From Lingula anatina (Eukaryota; Brachiopoda; Lingulata; Lingulida; Lingulidae), in the NCBI RefSeq assembly GCF_001039355.2, contig NW_019775406.1, positions 232,384 through 296,383 on the forward strand: DNA of 64,000 nt, read 5' to 3'. The notes beneath the pieces were generated by a model. That model was given only the letters and a program-made list of their open reading frames with translations, ran no database searches and was not told the DNA's origin. Of the stretch, positions 47,355 through 60,195 are shown one piece after another; the first letter of the stretch is position 1, and each line of letters begins with the position of its first letter. Made by a program: the position numbers and the translations under genes.

Positions 47355-48438
47355 GGGGGGGGGGGGGGCCCATAGGGGCATATTCTCCCCCCAAACTTAA
47401 AAAGTGGTCCTTTCCCCCCCCCCCCCCCCCACTTTACCCTAATCAAAATAGCACAATTTGCAATACAAGGCAAAATCATGAGTTTTTTTTCATCCCTATA
47501 CCTGAAATATTCCAGTAAACTTGTTCCTGACTTCTACTAGTATCTATATTTGCTTGTGCTCCCCCCCCCCCACACACACACACACACACACACACACCTC
47601 CATCAGGGATTTGCCAGTTTGTAGTCATCTAAAACCTGACAAGTGTGAATCTAACCACCGCAATTAATGGGCTTTTCTGAAAAACACCAGGAACAGAAAA
47701 ACCAATCAAATTTGATTCTACCAGAGAATCCCTTTTAAAAGCCAATCTTCTTTACAGTATGCAATTTACCTTCAGGAATTTGCCTGATCTTTTTTATGCT
47801 GGCAATTTTCTCCATTTAACTCCCAGCCTGTTGCTTGGTAAGCCTCATCATCCCATTATACAAATTATGTTGCTATTATGGGGAGTTGTTCATAAAATAG
47901 AATAATTTCAGTTACACTGGATTGAATTTTGAAAAGGAATTATAATGGCCTAGCATTAAATCATGAAGAATGGATGATTATCGCATTCACATGTGCAAGA
48001 GACCTTTAGAGAGTGTCATAAATGCCAAGGCTGTCAGAAAACTCCATGATTACGTGAGAGATGCAATCCTATTCACCTCTAGGTAACCACGAGAGGATCA
48101 GTATAACCTGCCATGGGCATTACACGTCCATCATCAGAGCCTCACTTTCAGTATGACGTTAGCCTCATTATCAAATCCCAAAGCCTAAAAATTACAAAAG
48201 TGACATACACAAAAACTCTCTATTTATAACATGCCTTCTATGATAACCTTATAAACTCCATTAGAATTATCTAGTATTTTAAGGAATTACGTGCCTCATA
48301 AAATTCCTCAATGACCTGTTGTATACTAAATGATTAGGTTAATGCTATCTATGGACCTGCATGCCGTTCCTAGTCACTTTTGGTCCACCAGGCACAATAC
48401 AATCCATTTTACACCTTTGCATTGCCATGGCAACAGGT
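47355..48438. other. flank or 5' intron, short (AC)n
   Basis: Poly-C followed by (AC)n at ~47561-47597. No gene recognised. The segment near 46562 (GTAAATGGAAATCCACAGAG) recurs at ~50573. Confidence 0.5.
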
Positions 48439-48824
48439 CTGTATCAAATAAAGTCATTGCAACCCAAAGGAAAACATACTTCTATTCAAATGACAATTTT
48501 GGAAGAAGTCCACATTAAAACCATCACAATTACGTAAAACTCATCATTCTTTAATGAAACGGTTATTGCTTTATGCAATCCTAACCAGAGGCCATATAAG
48601 ATACTTAACAATGAGAACACCAATATTGTCTGCCACAAAAGTGAAGGCATTAATTGAGTTTTCTGACAGTGTAATGCAATAAAAGGTTTTAACTCTGGCG
48701 TGGTGCCAATGACGTCTGCGACACAGAGGCTTGAGCTTTGTATTCCCCACAGATGGAGCCACGGTGCAATAATTGTTGGAGCTTGGAGTCCAGTAGTTGT
48801 CTGCTAAAACATAGCAACTATGAC

Positions 48825-49260
48825 AGGGTTCCCTAAGCTAGACCCATCTAGCAGGATCGATCCATCTCCGAGAGCTTTCTTGCTAAATTGCTCTAGCTTA
48901 AGCGGCTTAGATGTCTGGCATGCCTACTGAAGCTGCTCAGGGGCGGATTTAGGCCGTCTTCTGGGTCTTCCGGAAGACGGTCAGATTTTCAAGTTTACAT
49001 TGACGGGTATCTAATTTTTTCTGTCGAAAGACGGTCAAAAATGGAGGATGGATCAACAGAGATAATTGGGAAGACTCTCAGAAAATATCTCTGGCTCCGC
49101 CTGAGCTGCTGATCGATAATTAATTAAGTACCCCCTTGCAGCTTCAGTATAGTCATGACTGACATCTAAGCCGTTTAAGTTGATTGCAATTTAGCCAAAA
49201 TCCCCTTGGTGATAAATTGAACCACAGTTAGTGCAATAGGATCTGGGAATGGTCCCCTAA
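48825..49260. mobile_element. palindromic MITE family (copy C) carrying a nested element
   Basis: Outer ends CCTAAGCTAGACCCATCTAG and GGGAATGGTCCCCTAA. The arms GGCTTAGATGTCTGGCATGC and GACTGACATCTAAGCC match those of copy B at 15190-15418. A second element interrupts it at 48938-49103. Confidence 0.7.
48938..49103. mobile_element. 166-bp nested MITE with CAGGGGCGGA..CTCCGCCTG ends
   Basis: Starts CAGGGGCGGATTTAGG, ends GGCTCCGCCTG, and is flanked by the 7-bp direct repeat AGCTGCT (48931-48937 and 49104-49110). The interior has pairs of CCGTCTTCTG/GGAAGACGG. It inserted into the older foldback element. The duplicate block holds a second copy at about 51224-51389. Confidence 0.8.
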
Positions 49261-50346
49261 TGTATCTACATAAGGCATTTCAGGTCTGTAGGCTGGGAAG
49301 GTTGGTAGGGGGCTCCGAAGAACAACCCTTTTGACCAGAGGAGGTCTTCTCTGAATGGCAATTTCTTCTAGGTTCTGTGCCATTTTTCAACTCAAGTTAG
49401 GTCAAGTAAGCGGGTTAAAAGGTCCACTTTTTCAGAAGAACCCCACGGCAACCCACAACTACACAACTACCTTTGAAATTTGTGGTCACAGGCACACAGT
49501 GGTGATTTCTTATTCGTTGGGAAACAGGCTATTGTCTTCATGTTAGCAGGGTTCAAAGCAGAATTACATTTTTTTTTTTTTTTTTGGGGGGGGGGGTTTG
49601 AAGTTAAGATCAATTTTTAACTCATTGACAAGTTTTTGTTTGTTTGTTTGTTAGTTTGTTTGTTTGTTTGTAACACCCCGCCCCCCAAAGCACGGATACC
49701 AGCTCGCCTACAACTCGTCAGTGCACCAGTGCACTCAACAAATACTTAATAACAAAATGATTTATAATCTGAATAATTAATTATTCATCTGATCTATTTA
49801 CTTCATGCCTTTCATGATTCCCATGCTATCATCATTTATTTATTACATTTTTTCTACATCTGGGCAGCAAATTGATCTCCAGGTTCAAAATCTAAAGGTA
49901 CCTTTGCCATTCAGTGTTCACTAATGCAAAAGAGGTCCAAGAACGCATGCTAAATAAGCTGATTTCCCCTAAGAACCAATGCCCTTTTAGTCATGTTTCA
50001 TAAGTTGGGCAACCACACTGCATTATGGATTAAACATTTAGGGAATAGGTTCTGTGTCACAGTGGAGAGCATTTACATCACGTTGAGCTAAGAGTTATAT
50101 TGAGACTCTGGAAAATTCTACAGTGCAACTCTAATAGGTTGCTTTCGTTATATTCTATATTGCATTTTTTTTCCTACTGGTTTCAAATAAAAGCATTAAA
50201 ACTATTTTCAAGTTTACGATTTCCCTTTATTATAAAAATTATAATACTCAAGTAACTATTTTACCCTACTAAGTCTTATCAAATGAGTTTTCTGGCTTAA
50301 GATAAAAAACTATTACTAGTAAAATTTTATTATCCAGATTCAAAAA

Positions 50347-50724
50347 ANCCCCCCAGTACTTAAATGACAAACAAGCAAAAAGTGAAACTTACGTCTAAGG
50401 TATCAGAAAAACATAGTATTTGATAACTGTTTATGGGAGATGGAGAGATGGGAGTGGGATTTAGCAGTCAACAGAATATTAATTTTCAGCTGGTCAAAAC
50501 ATGTTTACTAAAGAAAATCAATCTAATCCCTCTGTTGTATGGCTCACCACCCCTGTAATCCTAGGTAAATGGAAATCCACAGAGAGCTGTGCATGGTTAG
50601 CTCACCATATGAAACCAATCTAATCCTTCTGTTGTACCACCCATCGCCACTGTAATAAACTAATTGTCTTCTGTAAGACCAGTTTCTCACGGTGAACTAA
50701 CCTTAATTAACCTCTTGAGATGGA
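50347..50724. other. single 'n' and 377-bp spacer between duplicate blocks
   Basis: The lone 'n' is followed by unique sequence, except GTAAATGGAAATCCACAGAG (about 50573), which also occurs at ~46567. That hints the spacer is a diverged allele of the sequence left of copy A. Confidence 0.6.
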
Positions 50725-52624
50725 CTGTATCAAATAAAGTCATTGCAACCCAAATGAAAACATACCTCTATTCAAATGACATTTTTAGAAGAAGTCCACA
50801 TTAAAACCATCACAATTACGTAAAACTCATCATTCTTTAATGAAACGGTTATTGCTTCATGCAATCCTAACCAGAGGCCATATAAGATACTTAACAATGA
50901 GAACACCAATATTGTCTGCCACAAAAGTGAAGGCATTAATTGAGTTTTCTGACAGTGTAATGCAATAAAAGGTTTTAACTCTGGCGTGGTGCCAATGACG
51001 TCTGCGACACAGAGGCTTGAGCTTTGTATTCCCCACAGATGGAGCCACGGTGCAATAATTGTTGGAGCTTGGAGTCCAGTAGTTGTCTGCTAAAACATAG
51101 CAACTATGACAGGGTTCCCTAAGCTAGACCCATCTAGCAGGATCGATCCATCTCCGAGAGCTTTCTTGCTAAATTGCTCTAGCTTAAGTGGCTTAGATGT
51201 CTGGCATGCCTACTGAAGCTGCTCAGGGGCGGATTTAGGCCGTCTTCTGGGTCTTCCGGAAGAAGGTCAGATTTTCAAGTTTACATTGACGGGTATCTAA
51301 TTTTTTCTGTCGGAAGACGGTCAAAAATGGAGGATGGATCAACAGAGATAATTCGGAAGACTCTCAGAAAATATCTCTGGCTCTGCCCGTGCTGCTGATC
51401 GATAATTAATTCAGTACCCCCTTGCAGCTTCAGTATAGTCATGACTGCCATCTAAGCCGTTTAAGTTGATTGCAATTTAGCCAAAATCCCCTTGGTGATA
51501 GATTGAACCACAGTTAGTACGATAGGGTCTGGGCATGGTCCTCTTATGTATCTACATAAGGCATTTCAGGTCTATAGACTAGGAGGGTTGGTAGGGGGCT
51601 CCGAAGAACAACCCTTTTGACCAGAGGAGGTCTTCTCTAAATGGCAATTTCTTCTAGGTTCTGTGCCATTTTTCAACTCAAGTTAGGTCAAGTAAGCTGG
51701 TTAAAAGGTCCACTTTTTCAGAAGAACCCCACGGCAACCCACAACTACACAACTACCTTTGAAATTTGTGGTCACAGGCACACAATGGTGATTTCTTATT
51801 CGTTGGGAAACAGGCTATTGTCTTCATGTTAGCAGGGTTCAAAGCAGAATTACATTTTTTTTTTTTTTTTTGGGGGGGGGGGTTTGAAGTTAAGATCAAT
51901 TTTTAACTCATTGACAAGTTTTTGTTTGTTTGTTTGTTAGTTTGTTTGTTTGTTTGTAACACCCCGCCCCCCAAAGCACGGATACCAGCTCGCCTACAAC
52001 TCGTCAGTGCACCAGTGCACTCAACAAATACTTAATAACAAAATGATTTATAATCTGAATAATTAATTATTCATCTGATCTATTTACTTCATGCCTTTCA
52101 TGATTCCCATGCTATCATCATTTATTTATTACATTTTTTCTACATCTGGGCAGCAAATTGATCTCCAGGTTCAAAATCTAAAGGTACCTTTGCCATTCAG
52201 TGTTCACTAATGCAAAAGAGGTCCAAGAACGCATGCTAAATAAGCTGATTTCCCCTAAGAACCAATGCCCTTTTAGTCATGTTTCATAAGTTGGGCAACC
52301 ACACTGCATTATGGATTAAACATTTAGGGAATAGGTTCTGTGTCACAGTGGAGAGCATTTACATCACGTTGAGCTAAGAGTTATATTGAGACTCTGGAAA
52401 TTCTACAGTGCAACTCTAATAGGTTGCTTTCGTTATATTCTATATTGCATTTTTTTTCTACTGGTTTCAAATAAAAGCATTAAAACTATTTTCAAGTTTA
52501 CGATTTCCCTTTATTATAAAATTATAATACTCAAGTAACTATTTTACCCTACTAAGTCTTATCAAATGAGTTTTCTGGCTTAAGATAAAAATATTACTAG
52601 TAAATTTATTATCCAGATTCAAAA
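50725..52624 (+). repeat. 1.9-kb direct duplication, copy B
   Basis: Second copy of 48439-50346, including the foldback MITE, nested MITE and T/G homopolymer run. Confidence 0.93.
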
Positions 52625-52780
52625 TGTTTAGAACTTTATCCTGAAACGACAATACTTGTAGAGCTACTTTATCCTAAATCAAATGCAAAAAGATTCAATA
52701 CTAGATATACTAATCATGTCTTTTATAATTTAATAAAACTATTTTTAAACAGTGCCACAATACTTTCCTCTAGAGAGTAT

Positions 52781-52991
52781 TAGGGCTCATTTCCATAGAT
52801 ACCATCGGTCTATGTAACTCAATCCAACTCTGGGGGGACTCTTGCTGAATACAATCATATAGTCACCAGCTTTTCAGTATTCTACTCAATGCCCCGCATG
52901 TTAATATGTTAAACTGATTGCAGCCGGCGGGAGTCCTTGCAAAATTGGATCGATCTACGAAGACCAATGAAGTCAGTGTGAATGAGCCCTT
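52781..52991. mobile_element. foldback MITE related to the palindromic family (copy D)
   Basis: Left end TAGGGCTCATTTCCATAGAT and right end GTGAATGAGCCCTTA are inverted. The interior has ATCGGTCTATGTAACTC paired with GGATCGATCTACGAAGACC. Same layout as copies A to C but diverged. Confidence 0.6.
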
Positions 52992-54143
52992 ATATATAAC
53001 CTCCATGATGAAATTTTGCTGAAATAATTTTCCCTTTTTCAGTTTTTGGGTCAAAAGCAGAGAGAGAAAAACGACTTTAACTCACAAAAAAGAAAAAAAA
53101 CAGTGAATTCAAATTAAGTTGTTTAGGATCTAAATCAAATCTTTCAATCTATGTTCTGACTCATATCTTGACAGCTGTTGGCACTGTTGAAATACATTGT
53201 GCTATGCCTACTGAAGACTTACTCTAAGTGAGCGTACTGATATTTTACCCTAAACTGAAACAGATTTTGTTCACCAATAAAAAAATAAACATAAAAACAA
53301 TGTTTTGTCTTGAATTCTTAAAAATATTGATTTAAAGCATCTTCATGAAAAACTGTTCAGGTCACAATATTCTGCTGTAAGTTAAATCAAGGGATTAAAT
53401 CGATTTAAATTGATCCTTAAATAATAAAATGTTTAGAAAAGTGAGAAGTGTAAAATTACCGAGTAATTCCAATTAAAATTACTGAAAATATCAGATTTGA
53501 CGTTTTAAGTTTACCATATTCTTTACAAAAGTTCAAATTCTTCTCGCCGTTATGTCAGCTATGGTTAAAATCACTGCCGAAATGCAGAAACAGAGAATAA
53601 ATGATGATGGCTCTCTGTGAATACAAATTCAATTATTTTTGTCCCCGAGGAAAATGTCTTGCCCTAACTGCCTCAGCATACCATGCACATATCAAACTTT
53701 CCTCATAACAAAATTCACCGATGTGGAAATTAGAAGGTAACATGGCATGCAGATAAAAAATAGCTCTCCGCAAATCCCAAACTCAATTCAGCACAGAAAA
53801 TTATGACCAAATGCTAGGTTTTTTTGCACCAAGGCTAAGGAAACTGTAAAATATTGTACTTTTATCTTGCTATATTTAATAGGGCTTTTATTAATTTCTC
53901 TTTTATCTTTGCTTAAATCAACTTTGAGAAAATCATCCAGTTATCTGACTAAATGGAAACCTATCTTAGTGTCAGCCAAATATTGACAACATGGTTAATG
54001 CATTAACATACTAGTAAAAACTTGTTTTCATCAATTAATTTTTTTGATACGATTAAGAAAGTGCAGAAAAGCCACAGTGCATTTTTTATATTAATACTGA
54101 AATATCATAAATACTTATCATATATAATATCACTAGTCTTTTA

Positions 54144-54150
<7 letters not shown>
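52992..54150. other. flank or 5' intron, nothing recognised
   Basis: AT-rich, no supported gene or element. Confidence 0.5.
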
Positions 54151-54152
<2 letters not shown>

Positions 54153-54195
<43 letters not shown>

Positions 54196-54224
54196 ACACA
54201 CACACACAGACACACACACACACA
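54153..54224. repeat. (AC)n microsatellite
   Basis: AC repeat with few interruptions, followed by a poly-C at ~54271-54284. Confidence 0.95.
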
Positions 54225-54596
54225 GAAAGAGAATGAGAGAGATCTACATCAAGGTGATGTAAGAAGAACCCCCCCCCCCCCCCCAATTCTTGCCCTCAAA
54301 CACATCTATAACTCATAAAGCATGCTGTATATCAACAAAAAAACAGAGACAAAAACCATGGTCTGATTATGGCCTGATCTAGCAATCAATATTTCCACTC
54401 CCCCGTTTCTTTGTTCACTGTCACATCACCACAGAACTAATGAACAGTTACATTGATTTAGATGTTTATTTTGACTGTGTCTGTTTTGGTGCATTTTTAT
54501 TAAGCATAAATATTTTAATTCCAGGTGTATTGTATTATATTTTATTAATTTTTTTGCACATATATCTCAATTAAATATAGCATTTTGTCTGTATGA

Positions 54597-54775
54597 AAGT
54601 ATATTTGCCTGCCTGTCTCTCTCTCTTTCTCCTTCCATCCCTCTTTCTCTCTTTCACTCCATCTCTTTCAATCCTAAATCCAACCCTAGATTCTCTTTCT
54701 CCATCTCTCTCTCAATCCTAGTCTCTCTCTTTCTTCCCATCCCTCCTTTCCTCACTCTCTCTCCTCCTCCCCCCC

Positions 54776-54836
<61 letters not shown>
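54597..54836. repeat. pyrimidine-rich (CT)n-like tract
   Basis: Imperfect CTCT/TTTCTC repeats becoming nearly pure (CT)n at ~54774-54836. Confidence 0.9.
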
Positions 54837-55285
54837 CTGTATGATCCAGTATTTCTAGACACAAACAACCTCTCTCTGTCTGTCTATCTCCATGTAGCAG
54901 GTATGAGAGGAGTGTGAGGCATGATATCACGTTGTATGGGCTGATCCTCAGCTGATACCAAGGAAAGTGCTGAGTGGTTTCCATGCTAACCGTTACCATA
55001 GTTACCAATTCCATGACCCTGGCTGCAGTAGGGACAGTTACGCATTCATATTCTGCTTCCTTTCTATATTGAGGTGTTTATTACTCCTTGAAACATCCTG
55101 GATTTCTAGTGTTTTTTCATCTTTTCATGTGGTCAATATGATGGGCTCTGTTAGACTAATGCACTGTTTTTTTTTTCTTGTCAAGATACTTCAAAGTTTT
55201 ATGAAAAAAAAAATGAAAGAAAAATGATTGCACATTGGTTTCAGGGTCCTTTGGGGCATTTCTAAATACCTTTCAATACTGTTGA

Positions 55286-55735
55286 ACCAGCACACCTAAC
55301 ACAATGTACCAGCACACCTAACACAATGTACTCACATACCTGACACAGTGTACCAGCACACCTAACACAATGTACTCACAGACCTGACACAGTGTACCAG
55401 CACACCTAACACAATGTACTCACATACCTGACACAGTGTACCAGCACACCTAACACAATGTACTCATATACCTGACACAGTGAACCAGCACACCTAACAC
55501 AATGTACTCACATACCTGACACAGTGTACCAGCACACCTAACACAATGTACTCATATACCTGACACAGTGTACCAGCACACCTAACACAATGTACTCACA
55601 TACCTGACACAGTGTACCAGCTGTTCAAGGACAATGTACCAGCATACCTAACACATTGTACCAGCTTTCCTAACACAATGTACCAGCACTCCTAACTCAA
55701 TGTACCACATACCTCAATGTACCGGCTCTCCTTAC
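55286..55735. repeat. 22-bp satellite in a 44-bp higher-order array
   Basis: Two 22-bp monomers, ACCAGCACACCTAACACAAT(GT) and ACTCACATACCTGACACAGT(GT), alternate about seven times. They are flanked by more diverged single monomers down to ~55735. About 20 monomers in all. The dimer is the recent amplification unit. Confidence 0.95.
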
Positions 55736-56992
55736 ATGTGTTTCCCAACCACAGAGTGTGGTTTCATAATAATCCCATCAAAGCCTGATTTGCAGAGCAT
55801 TTAGACCTAACCTTCTGTATATTTTTCTTTATCTCTCCTTCATAAAAAGCCATTTCTTGGTAAAACTGTGATTTGAACTGCTTTAAATAACTAACAAATA
55901 ATGGAGAAGAAAGATGACTATCAATTAAAGCACACCTGTTCATTCTTAGATTATTTACCAAATCACCTTCCTTGGAATATTGAGTTGCTTCAAAGAAAGG
56001 AAGCCAATAAAGCGGTTATTTTCAGCCTAACTTTTCTCTTTGATCACAGATAATGTTAGAATTAATTCTTCAGAGAGTAAAAAAATGACCCAGAGAACAA
56101 GAAGCAGTCTTTTAATCAAGTAATATAGAAGAAATCCTGGAGGTGTACGAAGAAGACGTGTTTCCAATTGAGTTGTAACAGCTTAACTTATTTACCACAA
56201 ACTTGCCGATCTTGTGATTTAAATTTCTAACCACATGCAGTCTATCTAATCTCTGTTTTCCCACACACTGTAACTGTGGTTGGCTTAAGTCATATGACTG
56301 GCCTGTTATGATTAGAAATTCTTCAACACGTGTAAAGGTTTATTTCTAGTCAATTGTGTTGCTTTCAGTTAATATGGATGCATTATGAAGACTCATTCCT
56401 GCCAAGTTGTGACAAATTAATTATATATACACACACTATCTTGCTGACAGTATGATTACAATATCTAACCACAAAAGACTATCTAGTCCCATTGCTGCCC
56501 ACACACCACAACAGTTGATAAGGTTAATGTGGATGCCTCCATATTGGCCACATGCAGTCAACAGATTGAAAATACCAAACCTGTTTAATCTGTGCCGCAT
56601 TTTTGCTGTATTTCTTTATTGAAAACTCCGATGACAGTTTGGTTTACCGTCAATAAGTCCGGGGAGCCGGAACATTAACTAGAAAACACATCCTTATCAC
56701 CCTGCCAAAAGATCACAGGCTGAAATGAGACTACGGGGAATACTCCAGGGAAATTCTAGTAAGCTTTGATGTTTTATAATGACTCGCGGTTCACCTGTTG
56801 TATTGTGCGGAGAATAGACCCTGAACACCACAGAAGGTGGCTGGTTTATGATTACCACTTTGATTGGAAATGTTAAAAGCATATGAGTTCCCACTGTGAC
56901 CCAGGCACATGGGCAGTGAGAATATGAGGGGGCGGTCGTAAGAACCCCCTACCCCCCTTCCCCCAAAACCACCTTTTGGCTAAATCAATGTC
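55736..56992. other. flank or 5' intron, nothing recognised
   Basis: No gene, array or clear element found on either strand. Confidence 0.5.
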
Positions 56993-57143
56993 AATTTCAT
57001 GGGTGAAAGTTGTAAAAACTGAAAATCCTGAAAACATAGGTGGCAATTTCTCAAGGCATTTCGACCATATGATTAAGGATCAAAATAAAGACTGAAAATC
57101 CTGAAATCGGTTAAAAATCATGACAATTTTCACCCATGAAATT
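56993..57143. mobile_element. 151-bp MITE-like element, AATTTCATGGGTGAAAGTTGT ends
   Basis: Left end 56993-57013 and right end 57123-57143 are inverted repeats with one mismatch; CTGAAAATCCTGAAA occurs twice inside. Half-length relatives lie in both 2.4-kb duplicate copies (about 35805-35920 and 38260-38370). Confidence 0.65.
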
Positions 57144-60010
57144 TGATCTAGTTCTATGTTATTTTTCAACTAAGAAGTGTGATGAATGGAAGGATGGACA
57201 GAAGGGTTCAAAGAGATGAATAAAGAAAAAGAGAGATGGAAGACAAAAAGTGTAGGAATAAAAAAATATTTAAATTCTGTTTTGATCAATATGACCTCAA
57301 AGAAAAACATACGTCTCCCTGATAACCTTCTTGCTATTCATACTTGGTGTCAAATTGATCGCTAAGTAAATTTGTCTTCAACTCAAAAACTCTTGAAGAC
57401 CGTTATAACTTATAAGCCTTATAAGCCCTACTCTTGTTTTGTTTTTAATATTTACCATCCAATCTCACCAGTTAGCACCCAAAACTGTCCCAGGTTAATG
57501 TATTTGCGCCAAAAAACTAGTCCCATACTATCATAAAAGCACTGTCCATTTTCTTCAGAAGTCATGTTTTGGCTGTAGGGATTTCAATATTCTACTGATT
57601 TGGCATCAGTTTAGCAAAGTAAGAAAAACAGTTGTCTCAGAAATCAGTTATCTCAGAAAACGTCCTTTTCTATCAGGTTAAGTGGGATATTTAATGACAT
57701 TTCATTGGTCATGAAAAGGTAATTTTCATCCCTATATCCCAGCTTGACAGGACAACCTGTATGGTATTAGTATGGTTGAAGTGGGAATAGTCACCAACAG
57801 TTTTAACAGCTGTAATGAAATCTTGATTTTTTTTCTAAGCCAAGTTATACAGAGCCATATATATAAGGCAATCCTTTATTAAATTGTGTGACCTATGTTT
57901 TTCCCAAAAAACATTATATTTTCATATAACACTTTTAAATATGAACAGTATTCTTGTCAAAAAAAAAAAAAAAATCTAAAAAAAAAAATGATAATACTGG
58001 GATAAGTGAGTAGCTTGAAATTTGAGTTAACCTTATAAATTTTACCTTCTTTTATGAAAATTTATTAGATTTCAGCTTATGTATCATAATATCAATTCCT
58101 TTGCCAGAATATATGAAAGTTCACCAAGGAAGATTCAAATGTCATCTCCATGAGTTAAAATTATTTGTTTTTGAACTCAAAGATAAATCTTTAAAAGATT
58201 ATATCAAAAATTCTGAAAAATGTTTTGGTATTTGGGTAATATACTTCCTTTTGTTCAATAATTATAAATGCTGAATAAATAATACCAAGGGAGATCTAAA
58301 TAATATCATCTTCTTATGATTCTGAGTTAAAGGAGAGAAATACAAAAGTATTTTTATCTTACTAGTACTTAAAGGTAAAAAAAAACCTACAGAAGCATCT
58401 AAAACTTTATTTATCAAAATAAACTTATAATCGTATCAAAAATGTATTATCAAAAGCACATGGATCAGAGAGACAACATATGCTTGTGGGAAAAGTAATA
58501 AATTCCAACCATACAAAAAAAAGGCAAATACAAACATTGATCAAATGTAGAAGTTCATTGAAGGCATACAAATAAATGCTTTTTTGTAATAAAAACATAG
58601 AATGCATGCAGACCAGAAAACGCCTTATGTAGCTCTTTTAGTCTACATAACATCTGAATGGAATGTAGTTTTTGATAGAACTTTGAAAAGAATCAAGTCA
58701 TTATAGCCCATTCATGCATAGTGATGCCTAAATGCTGTGTTATGTTTAAGGCTTCCACAACTATGAAAATCAACGTAAAAAGAACAACACTTCAATCGGT
58801 CATGTGCATCGATTTTGATGAATGTACAAAACCAAAGATATACAAAATATCAGAATGGAAACGAGTTTTTGTAAAAGAAGAAAAATGGCATTATCGATAC
58901 GATTTCATATCTTTATGGGTCAATAATTATTTTTGGCAATTTCTCCTTCCTTTCCCTTTTTCCCCTTTTATATGTGGACGAGGAAGGTACAGTGTACACA
59001 TCGTGAATGGACGCCAATTTCAGAAGGCAGAGAAATAACATCTCCCTTCTTATCTAATACAACTCCTTCGTCTATTTATCTTTCCAATTTACTTGCCAAA
59101 TCTCTAGGAAAGCAAGGATCTCTAACCCATGTTTGTGTACCTTAGTACAACTTGAATGTCATGCCAAGTATATGTTGAATAACTGAGAAAGCTCCTATGT
59201 ACAAAGTAACTATATTTTGTTTGAAGCAGCTCTTTCTTTTCTTAAGTTATTACAGTTTATACTAAGTTTAAATTCTATCTAAATATTCCATATATTCCAT
59301 CATATCATTACTCCAACTCTTCATGGTTTATTAATCCAACCCTTCAAGTTTGTTAATAATAATAATTTTTATCAAAATATATAATTATTTACTATATATT
59401 TTCATTGCATGCACATATTTCATCATAATGCAGGTATCATAAATGAAAAACAGCACTGAGTGTTCACTAGAAAGACTGATAATGGAGTTATATGGAAGCA
59501 ATAAAATCATTCCGCAAATTACCATTAATTGAACAAATAAACCACCAGGGAATGGACTGTCTGGGAAAAGTACAACAACGCTTACTCCACACACGCAAGT
59601 CAATTAGATGCAGTAGCAATGATATCTTAGGTAGAATATATAATTACAGAAACTTCGGCCATTTTTTCATGGCTTATCTTCAACACCAGGTGTCGCTTAT
59701 AATTGCGATCATTTGTGAAATTGGTATGCTTTCGTGTAGACCTGTAACTGTAAATACAGTGATGTAATCATGTATGTAGGGAGTCTGCCCCTGCTAAGTG
59801 TGCCTTCCCTTTCTTTACCACCAGGTGTCACTTTCAATTGCAATCATCAAGTGTTAATTGGTATGCATTTGTGTAGACCTATAACTCCAAATATAATGAT
59901 GTAATCATTTAAATATTTGCTAAGCGTGAATTTCTTCACAAGCAATACATGATGATCAAGGTTGGGATGAACCGACTGGACATAAATCCATGAGCAGGAT
60001 AAAGGTCGAT
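57144..60010. other. flank or 5' intron, nothing recognised
   Basis: AT-rich. A local duplication (CACCAGGTGTC, GCAATCAT.., TTGGTATGC) appears at ~59685-59765 and ~59820-59903. The 104-codon frame at 58724-59038 has an ATG but no recognisable domain. Confidence 0.5.
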
Positions 60011-60195
60011 GAGCACATCCAGAACAGCGGACTAATAGATCCACGGTTCAAATATGGCTGACCCACTTGAATGCTTGTTGCATAATCCCCATGGGGAATC
60101 TATTCAGTGTCTAATCGGGAATTAAACAGCAAGCTTTATAGTGTGTCGCCATATTTGATACACGGATCTGTTAGTCTGCTGTTCCGAATGCGCTC
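60011..60195. mobile_element. foldback MITE with CAAATATGGCC arms (copy 2, most complete)
   Basis: The left arm GAGCACATCCAGAACAGCGG continues through ACTAATAGATCC and CAAATATGGC. The right arm is its imperfect reverse complement to GAATGCGCTC. Same family as 33250-33410 and 63111-63231. Confidence 0.8.

Larger units (their letters stand above)
48439..50346 (+). repeat. 1.9-kb direct duplication, copy A
   Basis: Matches 50725-52624 at an offset of 2286 bases, with rare substitutions. It ends at a lone 'n' (50347). In its last ~250 bases, copy A has several single-base homopolymer expansions relative to copy B. Carries the foldback MITE with its nested insertion. Confidence 0.93.

Noticed and set aside
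46681-47518. Several long frames across the gap
   Set aside because: They consist almost wholly of unknown residues from the N run.
48571-48762. 63-codon frames repeated in both 1.9-kb copies (also 50857-51048, 49355-49546, 51641-51832)
   Set aside because: Presence in both copies is due to the duplication; no start context, domain or splice support.
58724-59038. 104-codon ATG-started plus-strand ORF
   Set aside because: No recognisable domain, signal or homologue that I know; length is compatible with chance over 64 kb. Listed only as intergenic content.
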